From: Dermacentor variabilis
Lineage: Eukaryota; Arthropoda; Arachnida; Ixodida; Ixodidae
Direction of reading: 5' to 3'
DNA length: 64,000 nt
NCBI RefSeq assembly: GCF_050947875.1
Contig: NC_134576.1
Coordinates: 54,316,255 to 54,380,254 of the forward strand
Of the stretch, positions 55,012-64,000 are shown in pieces. Within the stretch, counting starts at the first letter, position 1, and every line of letters begins with the position of its first letter. The notes under the pieces are model-generated. The model saw nothing but the letters and a program-made list of their open reading frames with translations, made no database searches and was not told where the DNA came from. The translations under genes and the position numbers were made by a program.

Positions 55012-58000
55012 GTGGGGGCTCTTCCTTCACCTCTCTTTTTTTTTTACTGAGATACCATGTACTTGCATTCCAGACTACGGTGATCTCGATAAGGTGGCGC
55101 CCTTTGCCTAGAAAAAAAAAATTACTCCTAAAGCAATTGATGATAGGGTAGCAATTCGATGAATTCAAAACCATGTACAGCGGCATACAACATGCGCGTC
55201 AGGTGCACTGTATTTTTCTCGAGAACTACAGGTGCAGCTACCCGAGAATCGAGTCACTGTAACCCGCAATATTGTCTTACGTATAAACACTTCAGTACTC
55301 ATACGACATGCCTCCACTCAGCGCTCCACGTCGACTCGTGATGATGACAACGATGACGGTTTATTGGCATACCCTTTGAAACGGCGCTTGCGTTACTCGG
55401 GTATGATATATGTTCTTTTCATTCTGGCATTTTTGTATTGATCTCTTTAATATTTTTTGTTTCTTCCTCAGTACTTCTCTATTTACCGTGTGCCGCTACC
55501 TATGCCTTTAACGGATCCGGTCGTATCAGCATATTCCCTGCTTTTTTTGCACCAATACTCGATATGTCTCGTGCTTATCTCGACTGCTGACCGGTTGATG
55601 CGTGCGCCCACTTTAAATCCAAGCGCTTCTGGAAGGTGCACACTACGTACCGGTCTCACTGAGCGAATCCCTTCGCATTCCATTAGGATGTGCTGAGTGG
55701 TATTCGGAATTTTGCTGCAGCACACACGTAGCTCAACTTGTTGTGAATATTGGCTCCGGTACGTTTTTGTCCTTAGGCAACGAGCTCGAGCCTCAAATAG
55801 CAAGGCCCTTGCTTCTGTGTTATCGTACAGATTTACCCTTCTAATTTCTTTCTTCTCATTCTTGTGAATCTCCATGGTCCTTTTTGTTTCCATTCTTTGC
55901 ATCCAATTCACTGTCTCTGTTCCTCTCACTTTCTTTGACTCCTGGTTTTCTACTGACACTTTCAATTACCTCGTACATGGCTGCCAAGTTTCTTGGCCTC
56001 TTCCTCCATTATATGTCCATGCATTTCAGGTACAGATACATGTGCAATTTAACCGCACATTTATATTCGTCATGTTCCTGAGTCTTTCTTCAGAACTAAT
56101 CTTTTTCTGGGCGCTTCTCTGACTTCAAACGAGGCCCAACCCATGTCATCGTGCACTTCCTCATTTGTAGTTTTGCCGTGGGCTCCCAAAGCCAGCCGGC
56201 GTACTGATCTTTGGTTAACTTCAAGCCCCGACGAGATATCCGATATTTAGCACAGAATCGCATTTGCGAACTTTGTAGCCCTGGCACCATTACTACTTTC
56301 CAGATTCCACGCACCACCTCGTATTTATTGCGGCCCCAAGGTGCTCTGTGTTTCATTAATGCTGCATTCCGCTGCCCCTTTAATTTCAGATTTCCTTGAA
56401 GGTCCCCCAAGTCATGCTAATTGATGGCAGCGCCACCTCTCGACAAAAGCGGTCACTACGCTGCACAGACGCTCCACAACAATAGTTGAGAAGCGCAGTG
56501 TTTTCTTTATCCGAGGAGTGGCGCTGCGCTCAACTCTGTGGAGTGGGGATGGAGCTTCAAGTCGAGGATGTGGAGAATACGGGGCACAGACTCACGCAGC
56601 AGACGATGAAATAAACCCGCCGCGGGGCCGCTGTGGCTATAGTGTTCTGCTGCCGAGGAGGAGCCAACGGGGTCGATTGCCGGCCGTGGCAGTCGCATGC
56701 AAAGGCAAGAAAAAAATGCATGCTAAGTTAGCGTCTCCCTTAGAGTCCCCAAAGTGGTGGAAATTAGTCCTCCACCGCAGAGTCTCTCATAGCTTGGGAG
56801 TTAGTTTCCTTGGGAAGGTAAGCCTCACGAATCAGTCAATCAACTATGAGGTGTAAGCTATACAGCGATGTGTCGGAGATACGTACAGGTGAACAGCAGA
56901 TATTTGACAGACGAGAAGGTTACGTAGCTACATTTCATGCTCTACTAGCCTATACATTGCCCAGAAATGAGGCTTGAACAGGCCAAGGCGCGATGCGTGG
57001 GATTGCTGCAAAAAATAAAATAAACGGCGCGACCGCCTCCCAAACATGCCAATAAGCAAGTTTATGGGCCCGTCAGACATTGCCGCGAAGGGAAGTCACC
57101 ATTACCGAAGGAATTCTTCTTTGCCGATGAAAAAGAGCTACTCCTATAGTCACACTCAGCGAGGAAAAGAGCAGCAAAATAATTATCGTGCAGGGCTTCA
57201 CAACACCTGAAGCGCTATGTTTGGTACGCGAACGCACATGGCTGAGAAGCGGACAAGTGGTCCCTACCTTGGTGCGAAGGCTCAGTTTCACACATAGCAG
57301 GCAATGCTACGAAAGCTAGAGATGCTTCTACAACGGTTCGCCATCTGCGCACAACAAAATAATATATTCCGCACCAACAAGCCCCTGTCGCTATCGTACG
57401 ACCCAAAAGCAGCAAGTCACATGTAGAGGAAAGATGTCGGGTACGCGCCGTGTAATTCGAGGTGAAATTATATCTCGCGCTTCCATGTCATAAAACGTGA
57501 GGTATCTATTGCATGAAAGTCGCCGGAGACCTGCAGTTATACCACCGCAAGAGCGCAGTAACACGTTTTCGCGGCCACGGCAGCCTCCGCACATCACTTG
57601 TGCCGCGACCAAAACGCAGCACGTGCCCAACAAGGAGCAGAAATTTGCGCAAGAGGAACGTGTTTTTGACGAGAACTTGTGCCCACAAGTAGCAGTTGGA
57701 TAATGGATAGCAGTTATTTCGTGGAAAACGTTGCAGATCAACAAGTACAGCGCTTCGAAGCGCGCGTATGTGCCCCTTCTATAGCCGCACTATACTTACA
57801 TAGCTTCCGCAGCATTGCCTGCTATTTTTCAAACTAAGTATAGTAGTTGCGTGTCGGACTTATTTTATAGCACTGACCTTAGTAGAATAAGGTCGCTTGA
57901 GGGTAAAGAAGGACTTGAGATGAGGTTAGGCCAAATGATGCTTGGTCTTTCGACAAAAGGCCGTTTTTGCAGCTGAAAAAGTTATTCTCACTTAACGTGA

Positions 58001-61000
58001 GCAGCGCTGAACAGACAAACGGCCGCATTCCGTAGCGCCAAACTGAAATCTCATTAGCGTGAAGGCCGAAGTTTCTCTCGTATGAATGTTGCTTCCGAAC
58101 GCGTCGTCCCGGTCCTTGCATCGTATAAGCACGCTAAGCGTGGTTTCAACCGCCGATTTCGGGACTTCTCGCGCTGCACACGGCGCTGTCGAACTCATAA
58201 TAGAACTACAGTTTAGTTTTCTACATAGTTCTCTCTGCTATTGTCTCGGCCACGAGACGCATGGGCGGTTCGTTCGTATTAGCATATATGAAGTACAGTA
58301 TTTTAATGCGCTTTTGTATTTTCGGGTTGTTTTCGTCGAAATAAGTTATCAAAACTTACTTAATACGCCGAGAAGCGGTGCAACTGGAAGGGTTGGTAAT
58401 TCATAGAAAATTTCCAAAAAGCGTTGTACGAATGAGACATTGACAAAAAAAAGAGGGTGCAATAATCACGGCGCCCTGTTTGTTATGCCTGTTTCTTTTC
58501 GTATGCCTTACGTAACGCGCTTTTGCTAGTTTAGTATACGCTTAGTCTTCGTTTCCTTTAGAATGTATTCTAAGCTTCGTTTATCGCTTAACTATTAGCT
58601 AATCCCGAACAGATATAAATATAGTGACGTCACGGGGAACTACAGAGCGAGAATTGCAAGACCGTATTTCACTTTTTTCGGGAAAATTTCTGGCCTATTA
58701 TACGAAGGTTCCGCTCGCGGGAATGTTGACGGTTCTGGTGTTACAGAAGTGTTGTTTACCGATCCAGCTTAACCTATAGTGTTGCCTTTTAGTGCCCCTC
58801 TTATTTATGTCCCCCCGGTGCTGGGTCGCGGATGTCGCGTCGTAGGTCGTACAGCACGCAACGCCACAGCTGTTTCGGGAGGAAGTGCTCTTTCTTTATC
58901 GATCGCATTTCCTGGATGTGGAGGTCGTAGACACCGGAAAGGCAGTCTGCTCCAGGGTAAAAATAAAAAAAAGGCAAATCTCCCCACTCAATTTCTCATG
59001 GCGACTGATGGCGATGATACGCATTTTATCTTTTTCAAGTAATACTGAGCAGTGGGAGGCCGTGTTGCTCAGCTCTGACCTTGACCTGCAGGCCAAGGTC
59101 ATCAAAGAGCTGAAGAAGCCGCCAGGGCCCAGCAGCTCGTGGCTGCCTAGCAACAAGGTCATCCGTCAATACCTTGCTTTCAAATATAGTATTTACTCAC
59201 TCACTCTCTTCAAGTACTGTAACTTAAAGACACGCCTCTAATGAAGAAATAACCGTAAGGTTGTGTACATCCAATAATCCTTGCAGGGCGTTTCTTTTTA
59301 ACGTCAGCAAAATTTTCCGAAATCGCCTTCGGCATATGCGACAAAGCTACGCAATAAACTGGGTTAATCGAAGACGCGAACATTACTGACACCGGAAATC
59401 AAAATACGTAATTGACTAAGTACCAAAATCTAGCTAATCGACCTTGTAACTGTTACTTTAGCACGCATATTGCAACATTCGAATTGAAACCACCAATTTC
59501 ACAAGTCACGCCCACTTGTAGCGAATTTTCATGCTAGCTCCAGTTTCGAGATAAGCGGCGCGTCAAACTTGCGGTAAAAATGCAACCTCGTTCCACTTAC
59601 CCTTTTGAGGAACCACCTTTTTATTCACTGAAGCGCAGAATTTCCTGGAATGCCTGTGCATCTCGTAGAAAATTTTGGGAATGAAATTCAGGAAGCTCGT
59701 TTTGTGATCAGAACTATTCCAAGTGGATACGACTTTCGGAGACACCAGCTAAAATTCATTTACTATTGCAATAGGTGCCATATAGTATTTAGATCAAAAA
59801 CTTAATTCCTAAAATTTTGTTCATTACGAAATTATTCGTTTTCGTTTCTCGTGCAATACATCCCAAGAAATATAATAGTGATATATGTCACGGGCGATCT
59901 AAAAAAAAAAATACCGCGCAAAAGAAAAGGAAACACACCGAAGAATGATACGGTATTCTGAACAAAAACAAAGCGTATGCTTTCATTTTAAAAAAAAATG
60001 GAATTTTACGTGCCAGAACCATGCTATGACTATAAGGCAAGCTGTAGGGGTCGACTCCTGATTACTGTTGACGACCTGGGCACCTTTAACGTGCAGCTAA
60101 GTTTAAGTATACGCAGTTATGATGCATTACGCCATGCGACCGCCACGGCCAAGATCTTACCAACGCGAGCTTCCATAAAAGCCCACATGACTGTACAATG
60201 TTACGGTACAAGGCGTATGGGTCTTGCAAATAGGAATGGTACATTACGCAGAGAGCCGCAACAAGTGCAGAACAATGCAAAATACATAGTAGAGTTCGTG
60301 AAAAAAATGTAAGGCTGGAGGCTTTCTTTCTAGGTTCCAATGATGGCAGGTCGATGGTATCTTTAGTGGATTAAATACTTGACGCGATGAAAACTGTTTC
60401 GGGGTGAATATAACTGCTTTATTTTTGTTGGACATCCGATTCGTTCACTATGTATGAATTGTGAGGGGGCTTCTTATATAAATGAAGCATATTATAATTT
60501 CGAAGTATGATATAGGTACGCAAGCAAGTTGGTGTCTTCGGGGTAGAACCTTTGGGCTGTACTTACCTGGTTGCTCGCCTGGTCGCAGACCACGAGATTG
60601 GCAACCTGATTCCGTACGCCGAGGACAACCGGAAGCTGATGGTGTGCATGGGCAACGGCGTTTACAAGGTGGACCTCGACACCAAACAAAAGACGCTGCT
60701 GGCCGAGATGCTGGACAAGGACTCCGCCGTCCCTACGCGCATCAATGACGGAAAGTGCGACGCTGTGGGACGTCTCTGGGCCGGTGAGTGCAAGCGCTGT
60801 ATGGACCATTTGGCTGTTTGCAAATGGAGGCCCTGATAATGGTATTATCATTGTAGTCGTCGTCGTCGTCATCATCATCAGCCTATAGTTATGTCCGCTG
60901 CAGGACAACGATCTCCAATTACCGATGTCTTGCGCTAGCTCATTCCAACTTGCACGTCCTAATTTCCTAACTTCATCGCACCGTCTAATTCTCTGCCGTC

Positions 61001-63371
61001 CTCGACTGCGCTTCCCTTCCATTGGCACTTGTTCTGTAACTCTGAAGCCATGTAACCTGTAACTCTCAAAACTTGGTAACATGCTTTCCTGCAAATATCA
61101 CTATAGGGAATGTGGGCGCTAGCGCCTACAGGAACTCAAGCAATGGTGGTTGTCAGCGTGGGAATGACGGGCGGCAATACATTGATTTGCGTAAACTGCG
61201 TGCTTGTGGCTTCATACGACTGTGCAACTTTGCAAGTTGGTCAGTTGCAAGAAAACGTTGTGCGGTGGGGATCAGACAGCAAACGGAAATAGACGATATT
61301 CTAATTGACATCAAGAGAAATAAGTGCAGCTGGGTAGGTCATGCGAAGAGTAGGTTAGATAACCGGTGGACCATTAGGGTTACATAATGGGTGCCTAGGT
61401 AAGGGAAGCACAGTTAAGGAAGGCAGAAAATTAGGTAGGGTGATGAAATTATGAAATTCGCAGGCGCAAGTTGGAATAAGCTAGCGCAAGACAGGCGTAA
61501 TTGGAGGTTGGAGATCGCTGGCAGAGGCCTTCGTCCTGCAGTGGACATACAAATAGTCAGATGATGATAATACCTATAGGAGGCTTCTGGTCTTGACCAC
61601 TCGTTCTGAGGCACGATGTAGTAGCATAACAAAAAGTCGGCTGAGCCGGAGTGAGTGCCAAAAGGTAGCGATGTCCCGCTCCCACGTGACCGCCTTTGGG
61701 GTCATCACATCGCGGCATAGAAGAGACTAAGCCGAAACTTAGCGTGGAAAAGCTATTACGTTAAAATATTTAGGAACTCTTAGTTTTGGCAGTATTTCCT
61801 TTCTAAGGTTTAGACGTCCCGGACCTTCGCTCAACGCAAAAATGAAGCGTCGAGAATATCGTTGGCGCGTTGGGAGGCGGCCCTGCTCCGCGACGACCTC
61901 GCTGATCAACTGTCGGCTGTCCGGCACGCCGAGGAAGCCGCCCGAGACCAAGGAATCGAGGCCGTCACCTAGGCTGGGGTGCTTATGGCCCCACCCTGCC
62001 AAAATCGCCAGACATTTACAATAAAGTTTTCACTCACTCGAAAATATCGTGTCAGTAAACTTTTGAAACTAAATGCCATTCTACGCGTAGCGCTTTCTCA
62101 GAACTCATTCCGTTGTCGAATGCGTACTCTCGCTCTCAAAGTCACCAGTTATGGCTACACTTGAAAGATACATTTCTGGTTTATGCCGAAGCCATTCTGC
62201 GTAAAAAGCATACCTGTTAACGTTTTTTCTTACTTTCATTTTTGGCCCCAAGATCACTCGATGCCTGATGTTGAAGGTTCTACTTGTGTACTTGCTGCTC
62301 ACCGCTGTTAAGGGATAGCGGTGGCTGACACTGCAAAGATAAATCAAATAAGAATAAATGCCAATAAGCCCTATTGTATTCACTTCTGTGAACTTCATTT
62401 TGTTGCTCAAAAGCAACCAGTCGAATGGAAAGTAAATATCGTATCCCCTGTAGATAAGCTATGCGTGTGTGAAGGAAAAAAGAAAAGCGAGAGCGGTGTC
62501 TTGCTCCGTCCTCCGCAAAGGTGAGCGAACGGACTTCGATCACCCCAAGGCCCGGCCTCGCCTCAGCTTCCAATCACGACCTCACTCAACTTCACTCACT
62601 GAGACTTCATCTGAGTTACTATAGCGGCTACCAGTGATCAAATGGCTCGTTTCAACATCATTATTGAGGACAACGTAGTTGTGTGGCTTACTTGGTACGG
62701 GTTCGTCCAAGACGAACTCATCGAGGTCGAGCCCTCAAATTCAGCCTCATTTCGTCAAATCTGGCAGTGGAAAGCGCATCTCGCACGTCTCGCACAGAAA
62801 CGAATGAGCGATAACAGTGATATTTCGGTGAAAGAGATCACGGGCAAAAACTAAAGCAGATACCTGGCAATCCATAAAGATCAGCGGCGCTACACTGACG
62901 TCACCGGCGCCATGTTTCAGGCGCGATATTGAACAGAAAAAACGAAGGGCTGGGGGTATGGTTTGACGTAGGCTTTTCTTTGTAATTAATCAACCTCTTC
63001 CCGCGAGACAAGTACAGATGCAACTTCGAAAGACTATATTATCAGTCTGAATGCTTTGTTTCTAATTGCCACTTTATTTCGAGGTCACGTGACTTTGCTT
63101 CAGCGTAACGCAATTTGCAGCTCGCACATGGGGCCGCGTCGATATTGTCATATTCCAGGTTCGATGCCCATGGAAGTAGACCTCGAGGGTATGGTCCAGG
63201 GGAAGAACAACTTCTGGTCTTACTCCAAAGGACAACTGAAACACAAGCTCGACAAGATTTCTCTCTCCAACGGAATCACGTGGACGGCCGACAACAAGAC
63301 AATGTTTTACAACGACTCCGTGCCCGGGAAGGTCTTCGCTTTCGACTTCGACCTTGCGTCCGGTGATATAA
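54855..63371 (+). CDS. Regucalcin / SMP30 family protein, copy B (exons 1-3; partial in window)
   Basis: Join of 54855-55011, 60589-60783 and 63159-63371 encodes residues 1-188, the same exon lengths, phases and splice sites as copy A. Glu15, Arg103, Asn105, Glu123 and Asn155 are kept. Seven residues differ from A: Tyr27Phe, Leu34Pro, Leu36Val and Arg43Lys (exon 1), and Val122Met, Leu124Val and Asn161Ala (exon 3). No stop or frameshift is seen, so it looks functional so far. Exons 4 and 5, with Asp210 and the stop, must lie right of the window if present; the gene could still be truncated there. Confidence 0.88.
55400..56420 (-). mobile_element. LINE C-terminal fragment in intron 1, copy B
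   Basis: Counterpart of 17250-18280. Here the minus-strand frame is open over 160 residues and contains CCSKIPNTTQHILMECEGI. Confidence 0.5.
56618..56847 (+). mobile_element. tRNA-derived SINE, copy B
   Basis: Counterpart of 18478-18712, with the B-box region changed to GGGGTCGATTGCC. Confidence 0.7.
56850..59030. other. Intron 1 interior, copy B, no feature seen
   Basis: Aligned to 18715-21000; only the collapsed TA tract near 58615 is notable. Confidence 0.45.
59042..59208 (+). mobile_element. LINE 3' end inserted in intron 1 of copy B only
   Basis: Encodes the same C-terminal tail as the 1-285 fragment (TEQWEAVLLSSDLDLQAKVI, then shortened). Flanked by TTCAAGTA at 59034-59041 and 59209-59216; copy A has a single uninterrupted TTCAAATA at about 21007-21014. 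Confidence 0.85.
60005..60115 (-). mobile_element. Degraded SINE tail, copy B
   Basis: Counterpart of 21828-21930. Confidence 0.5.
60589..60783 (+). CDS. Regucalcin B exon 2
   Basis: 195 nt, same splice sites as copy A and an identical protein segment, including RINDGK. Confidence 0.92.
60833..61094 (-). mobile_element. RTE-type LINE 3' fragment, intron 2 of copy B
   Basis: Counterpart of 22667-22925, with a slightly shorter triplet tail. Confidence 0.75.
61256..61575 (+). mobile_element. RTE-type LINE remnant, internally deleted
   Basis: Keeps only RQQTEIDDILIDIKRNKCSWVGH and the GAT tail of the element present at 23305-23950 in copy A. The junction with upstream intron sequence is at about 61255. 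Confidence 0.7.
61863..62038 (+). mobile_element. RNase-H LINE 3' end inserted in intron 2 of copy B only
   Basis: 176 bp ending ACAATAAAGTTTTCACTCAC. The open frame encodes an ORF2 terminus (WEAALLRDDLADQLSAVRH...AVT then a stop). Flanked by a 13-bp duplication with one mismatch (TCGAGAATATCGT 61850-61862; TCGAAAATATCGT 62039-62051); copy A has it once, near 24230. Confidence 0.9.
62052..63158. repeat. Segmental duplication, rest of intron 2 in copy B
   Basis: Matches 24240-25140 and then, without the 3.65-kb insertion, 28805-28990. The join near 62947-62957 is the empty site of that insertion. Confidence 0.85.
63159..63371 (+). CDS. Regucalcin B exon 3
   Basis: 213 nt, acceptor ATATTCCAG, donor ATAA|GTGAGT. 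Asn155 and Glu123 kept; three residues differ from copy A, mixed with about five synonymous changes. Confidence 0.92.
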
Positions 63372-63839
63372 GTGAGTGAGCTTTCTTGAGCTTGGCTTAC
63401 GACAATCGACTTGATTATATGGAACTGAGTAGATTATACGGAGGGCTATAGATACAACGCGCAGGTCCGCAACATCGAAAGCAATGTTTGCACTTAAAAA
63501 TGAGAACAGCGTGTGAAGAATTTTTGCATTCAAAACATGGCGACTACGTTCTGGGACAAGTATAATGGGACGTTTGCTGCGATAGTGAATATCTGACTTT
63601 ATACGTGCGCTGTAATAATGTCAACTTTCTCTCTTTTCTACTTCTTAAGCTTTGCAATTAGTAAACGTGAGGGTTACTTATCATACTTTAATATATTATG
63701 AACATTGTGGGGGTGCACGAGTGCGATGCCTTTGCATTTTCAACTTTTGTTATCCCAGTCTTTTAATGCGTGGGCTTTGGGAGTTTCAAAGTGGAAAATA
63801 GTGTGTGTTTGAAGTTTCGGCAGCCGGTCAACTGGTAGA

Positions 63840-63860
63840 GCTATATATATATATATATAT
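63840..63860. repeat. (TA)n microsatellite
   Basis: About 20 bp of TA immediately before the hairpin, following an A-box-like CAACTGGTAGAGC at 63825-63840. Confidence 0.8.
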
Positions 63861-63958
63861 GATGAGCAAAACGTGAACAAGGTGAATGCAGGAGCTCCTG
63901 CATGCGCTCCTGAGCTCCTGAATGCTCCAGCATTCACCTTGTTCACGTTTTGCTCATC
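63861..63958. repeat. Perfect 29-bp inverted repeat (hairpin)
   Basis: Left arm 63861-63889 and right arm 63930-63958 are exact reverse complements; the 40-bp loop is built of repeated GAGCTCCTG/GCTCCTGA words. It lies in intron 3 of copy B after homology to copy A ends (about 63817). Confidence 0.9.
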
Positions 63959-64000
63959 GTCTTGAATTTCCATCTCCCGCATTCCCCGTCTTTTCTATAT

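Larger units (their letters stand above)
53450..61255. repeat. Segmental duplication, block B3 (regucalcin B exons 1-2)
   Basis: Counterpart of about 15335-23087, including the same intronic LINE (55400-56420) and SINE fragments (56618-56847; 60005-60115). Confidence 0.85.

Noticed and set aside
1..64000. CRISPR arrays, operons, rRNA, LTR retroelements and endogenous viruses
   Set aside because: None recognised: no regularly spaced repeats, no paired LTRs, no rRNA signatures, no gag/env or viral polymerase motifs beyond the LINE sequences.

Overview
The window looks like nuclear DNA of a hard tick (Ixodidae), inferred from the repeats: RNase-H-bearing non-LTR retrotransposons, RTE-type LINEs with GAT/TGA-triplet tails, tRNA-derived SINEs, TTAA-bounded MITE-like elements and many short poly-G tracts, together with tiny exons separated by multi-kilobase introns. 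No bacterial features, CRISPR arrays, rRNA genes or recognisable viral genes were seen. Species cannot be fixed from this window.

The only host protein-coding genes I can support are two tandem, same-strand copies of a regucalcin/SMP30 gene (SMP-30/gluconolactonase/LRE-like six-bladed beta-propeller, a divalent-metal-dependent lactonase and calcium-associated protein). Copy A is complete: five coding exons at 16684-16840, 22420-22614, 28991-29203, 34943-35089 and 36413-36606, joining to 906 nt (301 residues plus stop), all four introns in phase 1. Copy B has exons 1-3 at 54855-55011, 60589-60783 and 63159-63371; exons 4-5 would lie beyond the right edge. The copies differ at 7 residues over the shared 188. 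Their flanks and introns also align (7057-10983 with about 43080-47368; 13319-14260 with 50766-51735; 15335-23087 with 53450-61255; 23655-25148 with 61280-62955; 28796-29650 with 62947-63817), so this is a large segmental tandem duplication, offset about 34-38 kb, later reshaped by separate insertions, deletions and one local inversion.

Layout: 1-285 LINE 3' end; 935-7168 a MITE-like element split by a nearly full-length 5.5-kb LINE with a 14-bp target-site duplication and an uninterrupted 1200-residue ORF2; 7.2-10.98 kb upstream block A; 11-13.2 kb decayed LINE; 14.3-15.3 kb MITE piece and large palindrome; 16.5-36.6 kb regucalcin A, with introns holding RTE, CR1-like and SINE debris including a nested insertion at 25140-28804; 36.6-42.5 kb spacer with an RNase-H LINE (37.8-40.3 kb), a minisatellite and a tRNA-like sequence; 42481-43209 intact TTAA-bounded MITE-like element; 43.2-54.8 kb upstream block B; 54.8-64 kb regucalcin B.

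The main interest is the duplicated metal-enzyme gene, its diverging promoter and coding sequence, and insertion events that can be ordered against the duplication because the other copy keeps the empty site. Alignments were read by eye; repeat boundaries without an exact repeat stated are approximate.
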